A DNA stretch of 64,000 nt from Agrypnia vestita. Lineage: Eukaryota; Arthropoda; Insecta; Trichoptera; Phryganeidae. The stretch's first letter is position 1; every line of letters begins with the position of its first letter. The position numbers were made by a program, and so were the translations under genes. Under the pieces are notes generated by a model that did no database searches, had not been told where the DNA came from, and worked only from the letters and a program-made list of their open reading frames with translations. The stretch covers positions 1 through 64,000 of the forward strand of contig JADDOH010023626.1 of NCBI GenBank assembly GCA_016648135.1, given 5' to 3'. Below are positions 1 through 10,420 of the stretch, piece by piece.

Positions 1-199
1 CGTATACAAGAACAGATATCAATAAGACATCATTTACAATTCATTGCAAATAATATAACCGGTCAGTAAGATCAAGCGGTTTGAAACTAAAAAAGTAGAA
101 CAAATGATTTAATATTTTTTATGCTTATAGCGTTAAAAACCACACATATTTTTTTTAAACGTCTATTGATTTCGATACTGTATTATATCTTCATCAGGA

Positions 200-900
200 C
201 GATCGGACAATAACTTCCATAAGTTTAATTTGTAAGGAAAAAAGGCAAACAGTGTTAATGATCGCAAATTTATACGGCTTTCTCAAAATTCACAAAGGAA
301 ACAGCCCCATCAGATCAGCAGTATCCCAATGTAATGCAATTCCCCAACATTCAAAATAACTTCAATCATTACAAATATATTAAATAACTCCAACGTATTT
401 AAACCAAAGTATACAATTAAAATTTCATGTAGTCAATACCTTAAAAGATATTGAATGAAAAGTTAGTATCATTTGATATTGCAAGATCATTCATTAATGT
501 TCCCATTCAGGAAAGCAAAACACTAATTTTAGATATACTAAAAACACCAGATTTGTCGGAAGGTCTAAATGATTTATCTCTTTTATAAAACCTTGTCTCA
601 ATCAAAATATAATAAAATAGTTATATTATGCTGTACCCATTGATAAACCTTATAAGCAAATATAAGGTTTATCGATGGGTGCATGTGAGGCAATCCAAAT
701 CCTTGCAATATTCAAAAAATTCTAAAACAAATAATTGAAAATCAATTTGATAAAGAAATTTATAACATCTAACGCCGATATCTCAAAACTGCATTTTTCA
801 CTTAATACACTAAAGTACTCATGGTTCGATATTATTATGCACATTATTTTTACATTTCTAATAATATTTTACAAAGTCCACTGTCTGTGAAGCCTCTTTG
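200..900 (+). pseudogene. Penelope-like element reverse transcriptase remnant
   Basis: Three short conceptual stretches in different frames match Penelope-like (PLE) reverse transcriptase motifs. At 267-360 the frame reads NLYGFLKIHKGNSPIR, the usual LYGLPKIHK block. At 463-588 it reads LVSFDIARSFINVPIQESK, the motif A block (VSFDVxxLFTNVP). Near 662-715 it reads GLSMGACEAIQILAIF, the block normally GLPMGSPLSPxxANIF. Stops and shifts separate them, so no protein can be made. The third block overlaps a hairpin with 20-bp arms at 635-680. The order of motifs is correct for a + strand PLE, and the hammerhead-like motifs near 3.5 kb fit the same element class. The family assignment is fairly sure; the limits are approximate. 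Confidence 0.7.
635..680. repeat. Hairpin with 20-bp arms inside the Penelope remnant
   Basis: Arm 635-654 and arm 661-680 are complementary except at one position, with a 6-nt loop. It lies across the degenerate GLSMGA reverse transcriptase block, so it is probably a later rearrangement or small duplication. Confidence 0.7.
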
Positions 901-1066
901 TCGATGCTTACATCTGCATGGATTTTTAAGAATGCTGCTACAGACCGGTTAGGCAGCAACGCTTTCTTTCTTCTTCTTCTTGATTTTAACCTTAAAAATA
1001 ATACAATCTGTTAAATTTGACAACGCTGGAAAATGACAGATGAGTGTGTCCATTTTTAACTAAATT

Positions 1067-1144
1067 TTATTAACAATTAAATTAAATTAATGGGTATTAA
1101 CAATTAAATTAAATTAATGGGTATTAACAATTAAATTAAATTAA
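1067..1144. repeat. AT-rich tandem repeat, about 27-bp unit
   Basis: A unit of ATTAACAATTAAATTAAATT followed by AATGGGT occurs twice completely and once partly. It is a simple minisatellite with no coding content. Confidence 0.8.
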
Positions 1145-2388
1145 CAAGTGTGGGAGAGTGTGTCCATCTTTAATTAAATTTTATTAACATAAACATACTT
1201 TAACTAAATTAAATTACTTAGTTTAATATTTTAGTACTGTTTTTTAAATTTATTTTATTCATGTTGTAAACATTTATTAATGTATGTATTGTGTATTAAA
1301 AAAAATACAACACAAGCAATCATTGTTTAAAAAATATTTAGTTATAGATTATAGTTGTATATTCTTACCCTCATCTCCTTTGCTGGAGCTGGGTTCTGAG
1401 GATTCCATTGAGATATTCATCCGTCACACCAATATTCATCTCCTTGGACTTGAATCTGTAGACATAATAATTTTACTTATCATTTACACATGTCAGTGGG
1501 AAGTTCTGTTCTTTCTAAAACCAGCAGTGAAATAATAATAACTCTTAATTAATAATTGTATGCATGTTATACAAAGATAATGATGTAATAATAATTAACC
1601 ATAATTTTTTTTTGTATTTTAATCATACGGAAAACTTGGACAAATGAGTCAACAGTATTGAGATTTTATGGGAAACATAGCCTGTAAATTTATAGGAAAC
1701 AAGATTTTGGAAGGGATAAAATAATACATAAAATCTAGAATTCGGTTAATTTTAAATTAGTAATCCTCTGTGACTACATTCAAAACAATTTTTTGGATAT
1801 TGCTGCCTTCGCTTTTATACCCTATGTAAATTAGTTTTCCTTTGTAAAATAACTTTTTCTAATAAACTTTCAAACACAATTATAATAAAACATTCCAAAT
1901 ATAATTAATATAAATATAAAATACAATCACTCACGTGTATTTTCGGTTTCAGTATGACAGTTCAAAAGGACGATAAAATATTTCGTTTTTGTAGCAGATA
2001 TCCTTTGTGAAATGTCAATATTCAGTTTCATATCGAAACAAACATATTATCAGAGGATGTCAATGTCGGAGGCGGTGACGTGGTAGCGGGATTGTAAAAA
2101 AATAAACAAGCAAAATCGCCACAAAATAAAGACATATTTGATAAAAATTAAAATGGCGTCGCAAATTGTGAACCACAGAATATTTGTGAACAGTGTAACC
2201 AATATGAACATTTTGCGAAACCAACATTAATACCACTACAATAATTGTTAAAATAGTTGGCAAGGGTAGGTAAGTACTGACACCAAATTAGAACCGCCGA
2301 AAAATGAAATTTAAAAAAATTCCCATAAAAGAATTGATGCCATTATAACGGAATCGAAACTTTATGGATAGAGTGCGCAGGCCCACTG
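1145..2388. other. AT-rich stretch, no gene recognised
   Basis: Apart from short random open frames, I see no conserved protein, RNA or element terminus here. Confidence 0.6.
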
Positions 2389-2389
2389 C

Positions 2390-2700
2390 GCACTAGAGAT
2401 GGTCGTTTATGAACGAACTGTTCTTTTTGAACAGTTCACCGTACCGAACGAATAACTATTTAATTCACTTTCACCGTTCATCGGATCAGTAACCATTAAT
2501 GTTTTGTGTGAGACGCGCCGGCGCGGCGCGGCGCAGTGTAATAAAGCAGGAAAAACTGTGCACCGGCGCAGGCTGACCATCAATGCCAGCTAGCGTTGGA
2601 TTTATTAGCCCAACACAAGTAACGTCATTATCAACACAATATGGAAAATCAAATATGTCTCTGGGAGGGGTTATTATATTTTTAATGATTATTTAATTAA
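2390..2700. mobile_element. hAT-like MITE end with GC-rich palindromic tract
   Basis: TAGAGATGG at about 2393 followed by GAACGAACTGTTC-type short inverted motifs resembles the hAT-type ends at 6126 and 7179. A run of GCGCCGGCGCGGCGCGGCGC lies at about 2513-2533. No matching right end or target duplication was found, so the call is tentative. Confidence 0.35.
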
Positions 2701-2725
2701 TTATAATTTTGAGAAGTATATACAT

Positions 2726-3050
2726 TTAATTATTATGTCGCCTTAACAGCCCTGATGAAGGAGAATACCAGCGCCAGCGCGAGGGACGCCAACCAGGATT
2801 CTTTCCCGGCGGTCTGAGGAGTGGGTCAGATGCGAGCTTCCGAGCAACCACGCCCGGTTCGATTCGGTGCTGCCTTCGAGCGAATCTGGATCTCCTTGGC
2901 GTCATCGATACAAGGCGACCAATCCCGTCCATGAGGGCACGTGGTGATTTCCGATAAAGGAGAGCCCAGAACGTCAATCACCAGACGATATTGGAGGTGC
3001 AAGAAGAGAGAAGATGCGAACAAGTTTGAAGTGAACATGGCTGTGAAGGC
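2726..3050. other. GC-richer block of unknown origin
   Basis: This stretch is visibly richer in G and C than its AT-rich flanks. Short open frames exist on the minus strand, but none resembles a known protein and they overlap each other. It may be a fragment of a retroelement, but no terminus or motif proves it. Confidence 0.3.
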
Positions 3051-3434
3051 ATAGATTTAAGTATATATTCTAGAAATAATTAGAATAAAAACAACCCGTT
3101 GCATAATTCTAAAAGCTTGTTAAAATTCCAGCGTCCACGATGCGATTAAATTTAATATCTGTTTTCTTTTTATTTTAATTCCCGCCTTCCCCTGACAATT
3201 TATATGTATTTGTATGAAACGTGTCTGGAGCCAAAAAGACGCCGGTTCATCAACACTTATTAATTGTTATAATGGTTTTTGTGATTTCACAGACTTCAAT
3301 AATCCCAAGTGAATTTAAAAACAGCAAACTTTTTCATCAATTTATATGAAAAATTGCATAGTAAAATCGATCAGCAAATAATGACGATGTTCTCAGGTTC
3401 TCAGAATCTTCTGTATGTAGTTTTCTGGGATACC

Positions 3435-3560
3435 TCACTGACATTTCGGATTCCATTGCAGGGTCCATCATCAGGGCGAATATCTACATCAGCCCTAATG
3501 ATGGACCCTGCAGTGGGATCCGAAACGTCGGCCAGAGGGGTCAGATATATACTCGCAGAG
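3435..3560. ncRNA. Inverted pair of hammerhead-ribozyme-like motifs
   Basis: The two halves are inverted copies of each other. Read on the minus strand, the left half (3440-3483) contains CTGATGA, a stem-loop GGACCC...GGAATCC, then GAAA, the conserved order of a hammerhead core. Read on the plus strand, the right half (about 3494-3545) contains CTAATGA, GGACCC...GGGATCC and GAAACGTC, so its core carries a G-to-A change. Hammerhead motifs are known in the terminal repeats of Penelope-like elements, and a PLE remnant lies at 200-900. The motif match is seen; ribozyme function is inference. Confidence 0.5.
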
Positions 3561-3883
3561 AAAAACGCAAAAATGGAATATATTCCATATTATAAAAAAA
3601 AATCACCTGGAAAAAACTTCTACATGTCTCAGACATGTGTATTTCCATTCCTGTACAGAATACACGCTAATGCTTTTGAATTTTCTGTACTGGAGGAGCC
3701 TGCGATAAAAAATATTTTATATTACGGAGTTCTCACGGTTGACAAACAAAAAGTTTTTGAATCTTGGAAGTCAAAACTCATCATTATCTCTTCATCCTAT
3801 GTAGGTCGTACTTAACATTTATTTTTTAAGGTACTTACCTACATTTTATATTTTTGTCAGTCATTTCTGTCAAATTCAAAATA

Positions 3884-3891
3884 TTTGGCGC
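3884..3891 (+). promoter_or_regulatory. E2F-type site upstream of Mlh1
   Basis: TTTGGCGC matches the E2F consensus TTTSGCGC and lies 120-127 bp before the Mlh1 start codon. E2F control is common for DNA replication and repair genes. A single 8-bp match can arise by chance. Confidence 0.35.
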
Positions 3892-4010
3892 GTAGTATGC
3901 TTACACATTTATGACATTTATTTTTGAGGTTAAGTTAATGATCGAATAAAATGTTTGTTTATCGTATAAATGCATCATAATAACAAAAGAAGTTTAGTGA
4001 AAATTGCAAC

Positions 4011-4123
4011 ATGGAAGAGCCGGGAATAATTAAAAAGCTTGAAGAAGTTGTGGTGAATAGGATTGCTGCCGGAGAAGTTATTCAACGGCCTGCTAATGCA
4101 TTAAAGGAGTTGATTGAAAATAG
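4011..4123 (+). CDS. Mlh1: Mlh1 coding exon 1 (DNA mismatch repair ATPase, N terminus)
   Basis: The exon encodes [20 protein letters not shown] and continues [17 protein letters not shown]. This is the first GHKL ATPase block of MutL homologue 1, which pairs with Pms2-type partners in the nucleus and acts after MutS recognition of mismatches. The [17 protein letters not shown] core and the ELIEN segment, with the catalytic glutamate and Mg-binding asparagine, are intact. The start is the first ATG of the homologous region and is close to where other Mlh1 proteins begin. A GTACGT donor follows 4123; the split codon (AG + T) joins precisely to exon 2. Identity to Mlh1 rather than Pms2 or Mlh3 rests on the whole motif and is strong. 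Confidence 0.93.
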
Positions 4124-4207
4124 GTACGTTATTTAAAACCTTTTTGATTTTACATAACGCACATTTTCAAAAGCTTGCTGATTAAATCAATTTTTATTTT
4201 TCCTCAG

Positions 4208-4271
4208 TCTTGACGCGAAGTCTACGAACATTCAGATATTAGTGAAAGCCGGAGGATTGAAATACCTGCAG
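4208..4271 (+). CDS. Mlh1: Mlh1 coding exon 2
   Basis: After a TTTTTCCTCAG acceptor the exon encodes SLDAKSTNIQILVKAGGLKY then LQ, continuing the Mlh1 ATPase domain (ENxLDAKSTxIxVxVKxGGL). It ends at a GTGAAT donor in phase 0. The next block of every Mlh1, IQDNGTGI, was not found anywhere downstream on the + strand by reading. The intron therefore either runs out of the window past other genes, or this is a partial or rearranged copy, or the assembly is broken. A hAT-like element begins 87 bp after the exon. Confidence 0.92.
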
Positions 4272-4473
4272 GTGAATATTAATTTATATATTATATTAGT
4301 AATTCTTAGCATTCAAAGTGTCAGCTATTCTGATACGAAAGGGGCATCTCATTCATAGTAGCGATGGGCGTTGAATGAACGGACTAGTTGAAATCAACCG
4401 TTGACGTTTCATCGACGCGTCGACGATTTACGTTTATCGCATGGCCTAATTGAATTCGTAGACGTAGACGACT

Positions 4474-4621
4474 AAGGCCCGGTTGTTTCAAGTTCGATCA
4501 AAGTAAGCGTTCGTTAAAAGCATAGATTTTTGCATTCTCCACCAATCAGACGATCCGTTTTCGTAAATATCTATGCTTTAGACAAACGCTTACTTTAATC
4601 CAACTCGAAACAACCGGCCCT
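4474..4621. mobile_element. Foldback MITE, family A copy 1
   Basis: Arms beginning GGCCCGGTTGTTTCAAGTTC and ending GAAACAACCGGCC are inverted copies, with a shared AAAGCATAGATTTTT / ATATCTATGCTTT core. A second copy lies at 24103-24251. Confidence 0.75.
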
Positions 4622-4636
4622 AAGCGAAGAATCCTT

Positions 4637-4893
4637 AGCCGCCTCTACACTACTAGGAAAGTCGGCCGAAGTCCAAAGCAACCCGAAGTAGGTGTCTATA
4701 CTGCGAGGAACTCAGTTGCCCATAGAATAGTACTCCACACAAACTTCGGGTCACTTCGGATTCCTTTGACTCGGCCCAAAAACTGACAACTTTCGGAAGT
4801 CGCCCGAGGCGAGCCGAAGTAGCACGAAGTACCCCTCTACATTATCGTATTCGCTTCGCTTTGGCCGACTTTGCTAGTAGTGTAGAGGTGGCT
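4637..4893. mobile_element. Foldback MITE with CCTCTACACTACTA termini
   Basis: GCCGCCTCTACACTACTAGG at the left is mirrored by CTAGTAGTGTAGAGGTGGC at the right, and the adjoining GTCGGCCGAAG is mirrored by GGCCGAC. It is about 257 bp and nested in the hAT-like element. Confidence 0.7.
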
Positions 4894-5782
4894 TTCGTTC
4901 GTAATTCAACGTAGTCCAAAGCAACGAGCGAGAGCAAGACAAAACGTCTCCGTTGATTTCTCTCTCATCTCTTGCTGTCGACTTGTAAAGATGCATAACA
5001 GTGCAGATCTGTGTACACGATACTATGACAGAGACTTGAAATTTGAATGCGCGCGTAGGGTGAGATAGGCTTAATAAACTTTTATTTTTTAGTTGCATTG
5101 TGCGACGTTTCGGTGAATTCCCAATTTTACGCAGTATAAAATAAAACAATCCTGTTTTTATTTTACACTTTATTTTCTTTTGTATAGATACATCATTGGA
5201 AAAAGTACGCCTTTGGATAATTTAAATTTATCTCATAGAATTAGGAATTTACTTGAAACAACTCCACTCGTTTGAAAAAAAAATTAGCTTTTATCTAGGT
5301 ACTCAATTATTTTTGAAAGGGCTGCAAATTTTCTAGGTTATCTATGGGTTAACCAAATTTGATATTTTTATTTACGTCAGCATTTTTTATACGATAAAAC
5401 TATTATTTATTAATTAACAGTCGAAAAGGCCGGCTAGATATTTTTCTAAGATCAATATTCTATTTGATCGATCTCGACTTCTTAAATCTACCTGAAATGG
5501 GGTGGTAAAATTTAATTTTAGCAGTTTTACTTTCCCCGAAACTATATTTCTTCGAACTTCTTTAAATTTTAAAAAGTAACGTAATAAAAATATCCAACGG
5601 TCGAGCAGCGTCGAGCCGTAGACACAATCGTCCTGTAGAATGTCCGCATAACGAAGTTGACGCGTCAACTAGTTGACGAATTCAACTAGTTGATCGACTC
5701 GTTGATGGATAGAAATGGACGGTCTCGTTTCGTCGACGACCCATCGCTAATTCATAGACAATATTGAATTCTGAAATTACTA

Positions 5783-6080
5783 TACAGGGTGTCTCATAGC
5801 TGGTAGCAAAAACTCCCGGCAAAAAATCCCCGGGTGGATCCCGCCTTAATAGCGAGTCGAAAACGTTCAAGCAACCATGACCTAATATAAATAGTTATGG
5901 AGATATGCAATATGAAAGTTTTTTTTCTCAATATTTCTGATTTATTTTTTGCAAAAAGTTGAACTGTCATTATATTAACTTATATCGATTATGAAAAATT
6001 CATTCAGTTTAATACAAGTTGAATAAAATGATTAAAACATGCATACCCAGCATTGTTTCATCATCACTACTCGTGTATTT
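5783..6080. repeat. Dispersed repeat starting ACAGGGTGT (copy 1)
   Basis: ACAGGGTGTCTCATAGCTGG then TAGCAAAA resembles the start at 42050 (ACAGGGTGTTTCGTAGCTAG). ACAGGGTGT is a common terminus of insect DNA elements. A related piece without this end is seen near 33960-34080 (GAAATATTGAAAAAAATGCA). Right ends were not defined. Confidence 0.45.
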
Positions 6081-6125
6081 CAAACCTTTTTATCACTCTC
6101 TGTCCATACACCTATTCTGAGAGAG

Positions 6126-7179
6126 TAGAGATGGGCCATTCATGAACCAACTGCTCACTTTGCCGAACGAATTAACTGTTCAGTTCATTTTCACCAAACA
6201 ACCATTCATTAGATTAGTAGTCGCAAATTAATTTGGAATTCCTACAGTCACTTTGGAATGTAAGGAAGCTATTTTCAGTTATAATTCAATTAATTAATAA
6301 TATAATTCAGTTAGGTTGATTAATTTTATTTAAAATATTATTTAAACAGCTATAATTCAGTTAATTAATAATGTAATTCAGTTAGGTTGATTAATTTTTC
6401 ACATGTTGTAAAAATGTAGAACGATCGGAAATTAACAGTTTGAATCCTCCTCTCCTCCCCCGTCAGCAATGTTTTTCAGTGGATAGATAAACAATTCCAA
6501 TTCCAATTAATGTATAAACTATATTTTTTCAAGGGAGAGTAAGTGTAGAAGTCTTTTTTGGGTGGCCATAGGACTTACGACCTATCATACGGTTGGCTTA
6601 GGTGATCACTTTACACATTTGTAACATTCGCCATTTCCACGTCTCGTTTAGCGACATCTGTGGTTATTCAAGGGGAAGGAAAAAGCTTTGGTGCTAGCCG
6701 CTAGGGGGTCGTTAGAACTCACACGTGAAACGTGGCGCAAAAATTTAATATATATATACAACTTCCAAAAAATTAATAGACATGGTATTCTGTCAAGGGT
6801 GGAAATGGCGAACGTTACATATGTGTAAAGTGATTACCTAAGCCAACCGTACGATAGGTCGTAAGTCCTATGGCCACCCAAAAAAGACTTCTATACTTAC
6901 TCTCCCATGAAAAAATACAGTTTCGTCTCTGTGAGACATCTACAATATACATTAATTGATTATTGATGTTGCTGTGACAAACAATCCAGTTCTGTTCTGA
7001 AAAATTTGGACATACTCAAAAAATTCCAATTCCAATAGCCAATCTTGCCAAGGTTAATTTTTAACAAATTTTTTTCGGTGGACAAATGATTGATCCAAAT
7101 CCCAGAAATCGATGGTTCAAATGGACGACTGGCACGATGAACGATAGTTCAGTCAACTGAACGAAAATTTCCATCACTG
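6126..7179. mobile_element. Possible hAT-like MITE with a nested foldback
   Basis: TAGAGATGG at the left and CCATCACTG at the right are hAT-type ends, with GAACGAA/TTCGTTC motifs just inside both. The flanking 8-bp words do not match, so the pairing is uncertain. Between them lies the foldback at 6520-6920. Confidence 0.4.
6520..6920. mobile_element. Foldback element with ~120-bp inverted arms
   Basis: The left arm, about 6520-6640, is mirrored almost base for base by the right arm, about 6799-6920 (for example GGTGGCCATAGGACTTACGA and its complement). The loop of about 160 bp has no gene. Long arms of such similarity indicate a recent foldback transposon. Confidence 0.85.
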
Positions 7180-7899
7180 CCAAGAAGAGTGTAATATTAT
7201 TATGACTAAGAAAACATTTTACATATGTCAAAATATATATTTATATTTTTTAGATATTTTTACTCATTAACATTTATCAGTTGCGTTCTCGTATGCCATG
7301 TACAGTTATTCTCCTTAAAATTACACACATACTTAAATACATATTAATTATTATTACCCAGGGATGTCCTAATATTTTTGAAGACAATATTTGTTCTCAA
7401 TACTGCTAAGTTACAAACTTTAATTTAGTTAATTTAATAATTAGTATATTTTTATGTGAAAATTGAACAACAATAAAAAAACTTCAATCACATTTTCTTT
7501 GTTCATAAGTAGGATCTGGAATCATTGGCATAAATTAGTAATATATTTGTATTTTTTAATTTAGCATGTATATCACTTTGCGGAATAATTAATCCCTTCA
7601 AACACTGTACAAACACCATTACATCCAATCAGTGCACCTTCACCAGTGGTATCCTGTAGACATGGCCTTAGATGATGGATAATTTAAGATTCCTTATTTT
7701 ATTATTATTTATTAATTTTTAATATGTAGGTTCGGGTTAAATATGTAGAAGATAAATTATCTCGGATATACAAAGTCAGTTGGCCCTGAGAAGGACCATT
7801 ATACTCCCAATGTTACACATCTTTTCAAGTCAGCAATTTAGAATCTTAGCCCCGAACTGCCGGCCTGAAAAGACATGTTTTCACAATTGTTTTGGAGCG

Positions 7900-8700
7900 A
7901 AACTTCAGTGACGATTAGCTATTGCCTACTGCTTTTCATTCTTCTTTGTCTTCTCGTGCCCTGTCCGTTTACCGGACGTTGGCTATCATGTTGGCCGTGC
8001 GGACTTTGTTTACTGCGGCCCAGAACAGCTCCACAGTAGACTGGCCAAACTACTGTCTCAAGTTTTTCAGCCATGAAGTCCTCCTTCTTCCAGGGCCCCG
8101 ACTTCCGGCAATCTTTCCCTGCATTATGAGATGCAAGATCTCGTATTTCTCTGGATGTCTCATCACATGTCCTAGATATTGAAGTTTTCGGATTCTTATT
8201 GTTTTAATAACTTCTTTTTCTTTATTCATCCGAGCCATAACATCTTCATTCGTAACTCTGTCCATCCAGCTTATTTTGAGAATTCTTCTGTAGATCCACA
8301 TCTCGAATGCCTCAAGTCGCCTTATCAGTTCTTCGGTAAGCGTCCATGCTTCCATTTCATAGAATAATACTGAAAACACGTAGCATCTGATTATTCGAAT
8401 TCGTAACCCTAGGTTGAGATCATGACTGCAGAACATCTTTTTCATGCGGATAAAGGTTGCACGAGCTTGCTCTATGCGGCATTTGATTTCAACCGAAGGA
8501 TCCCATCTTTCATTTAAGTTGCAGCCCAAGTTTACAATACTTTGTACCTTCTCTAGTTTCGTTCCAGCTATATAAAGGTTGTCATTCAAGTTAACTGCGT
8601 TATTTTTTAAACTGGTAATGGAAAAACCACACAATGCCTTTTTGAAGTCCTCATAATATAGATGATACGTTGCCATATATACGTCCGAGTTTGGCACATT
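7900..8700 (-). pseudogene. LINE 3' fragment (endonuclease-reverse transcriptase C terminus)
   Basis: The minus frame from 8727 to 8050 encodes the C-terminal part of a non-LTR retrotransposon polyprotein. Visible blocks include NLGCNLNERWDPSVEIKCRI (family form YLGSxxxxDGxxxxEIKxRI), IRIIRCYVFSVLFYEMEAWT, LEAFEMWIYRRILKISWMDR and LQYLGHVMRHPEKY. A TAG stop follows LKNLRQ. The same frame then continues STVELFWAAVNKVRTANMIA before a final stop, so the TAG is an inactivating change, probably from a tryptophan codon. The catalytic reverse transcriptase and endonuclease parts are missing. The 5' break coincides with the foldback at 8711-8888. Confidence 0.8.
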
Positions 8701-8710
8701 TCTAACCATA

Positions 8711-8888
8711 GGTAGACTACTTTCCATTTAAGAAAGACAGTCGAATAAGTACGTGTAAGCCGTGCGTAAGAAGCACATTGCTTCGTTGTGTTGGTGTTTA
8801 TAGTCGTAAACACCAACACAGCGAAACAGTGTAGTCATGCGCACGGCTTGCACATACTGATTTGATTGTCTTTCTTAACTGGAAAGAG
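8711..8888. mobile_element. Foldback MITE, family B copy 1 (palindromic)
   Basis: The left arm with CTTTCCATTTAAGAAAGACA, then GCACATTGCTTCGTTGTGTT, is mirrored around about 8803 by AACACCAACACAGCGAAACA and GTCTTTCTTAACTGGAAAG. Nearly the whole element is palindrome. Other copies are at 44857-44951 (half) and 52384-52566 (full). Confidence 0.85.
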
Positions 8889-9043
8889 GAGAACATTCTA
8901 ATCTAAAAATTAAATGTCAAAAATATAGTTGCCTGCAGAAAAAATAAAATTGATGTAAGAAAATATAAATATCAATGTGTTTCGCCTTACTGTGACTAGA
9001 ATGTTAAATAATGTATATTATATATATATAATATTTCTACACA

Positions 9044-9267
9044 TTAAGGGTACGTACGCATTAGGCGACCAGGTCGCGGCAGCCAGGTAGCGCCGATTTA
9101 AGTACGGCAGCCAGAATTTTACAAGATTTGGCGTCTGAAAATTGTTAGTTGATTCTACGGGTTGCTTTCAACACACGGTTTTTGCGGTGCGGTTTTTAAA
9201 ATGTATGAACAATAGCTATAAATCAGTGGCCGCCGCGACCTGGCTGCCTGGTAAGAATGTACCCTAA
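9044..9267. mobile_element. MITE with TTAAGGGTAC termini
   Basis: TTAAGGGTACGTACGCATTA at the left and TAAGAATGTACCCTAA at the right are inverted. Just inside them, CGACCAGGTCGCGGCAGCCA is mirrored by GCCGCGACCTGGCTGCC. It is about 220 bp and has no coding content. Confidence 0.7.
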
Positions 9268-10420
9268 ATAATATCTAAAAGAAAGTAAAATAATCTGTAC
9301 ATCTTGTTTCTTCAAAAAAAAACATACAATTTGATTAATTTCTGAAGCTATCAATAGAAAAACAACGCATTACTCAATGCGTTTTAAGCTCAATCATAAT
9401 ATAGAGATATTTATAACTATCAATTTATTTTTGTTTCTAAAACCCATTGCCAACACTAAATACAATTTCTGTATATTCAGATTGTAAGTGACCGTATGGT
9501 AAAATATTTTCGATGTGAGTATTAATTTTCTGCCCCTTTACTAAATATAAGTTTCTTCTTCGTCAAGCTGCAGCATTTTATTCTGGCCTGGTCTCGGTCA
9601 TGGTATCCTTTTTATCTATGCGACGCATTTAGTGTGGCGTCCAATCGATTTATTAAACCGAGGTTCCATAGTCTTCGTTACACTGGCACCAATTTGTGGA
9701 TGTCAACACATACGGGCATTCTAATTCAATATTTACTAGGATGTGGCACAGGAAATAACAGTTTTGCCACAGAAATTCCGGACCGTATTTATAAGTTATG
9801 TATGAAAAATATCAAAAAATGGCTCTCAAAGTTTTCTAGAAAAAAATTATGGTTTTGCAAAATATTACAAGTTTAAAATTCGAGATATCCCGTATTTGAT
9901 CATGCTCTTTAAGGACGAGTATAATAGCTAGACTAAATGCAATATCAAATAAACATTCATATTTGTAATTTTTTACCTAAATATTGTTAGAGTGAAAAGT
10001 TATGATAGGAAAGGACTAGGATATAATTGTCTGCCATACTAGATGAATGTTCAAACAAATGTTTTTTTTTGGTAATATGTTCGTTTACATACATATAATT
10101 AATTTTATATAAAATAATTATTTTTCACATAGACGGCTATTTTTCTAGTACACATAACTTGAAATAGGTTGGGCGCACCTGATTAAATAACAGTACCCAT
10201 TTTTAAATATTTGATAAAAATGTAATTAATAATTATAAGCACCCTATAAATATGTTAAGAGATAAAAATAAAATATTGAGCTCGTTGTAACTTAAAATTT
10301 TATAAAAGATTAAAAGGATTAATTAACATTATTTAAAATGATATTATTTTGTAAAAAATTATATATATGTACACATTCAGTGGAAATTGTTCATTATGAA
10401 AACAAATATGTTTTGGGAAA
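9268..10420. other. AT-rich stretch, no gene recognised
   Basis: Only short open frames without recognisable content are present. Confidence 0.6.

Larger units (their letters stand above)
4359..5749. mobile_element. hAT-like non-autonomous element with perfect 8-bp duplication
   Basis: The element starts TAGCGATGGG and ends CCCATCGCTA, and it is flanked on both sides by ATTCATAG (4351-4358 and 5750-5757). An 8-bp duplication with this type of terminus is the hallmark of hAT transposons. Subterminal GTTGACG and ACTAGTTGA motifs are repeated near both ends. No transposase frame is present. Two smaller foldback elements are nested inside it (4474-4621 and 4637-4893). It lies in the intron after Mlh1 exon 2. 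Confidence 0.85.

Noticed and set aside
3309..3815. 168-residue open frame
   Set aside because: It runs across the hammerhead-like inverted repeat and has no protein similarity that I recognise.
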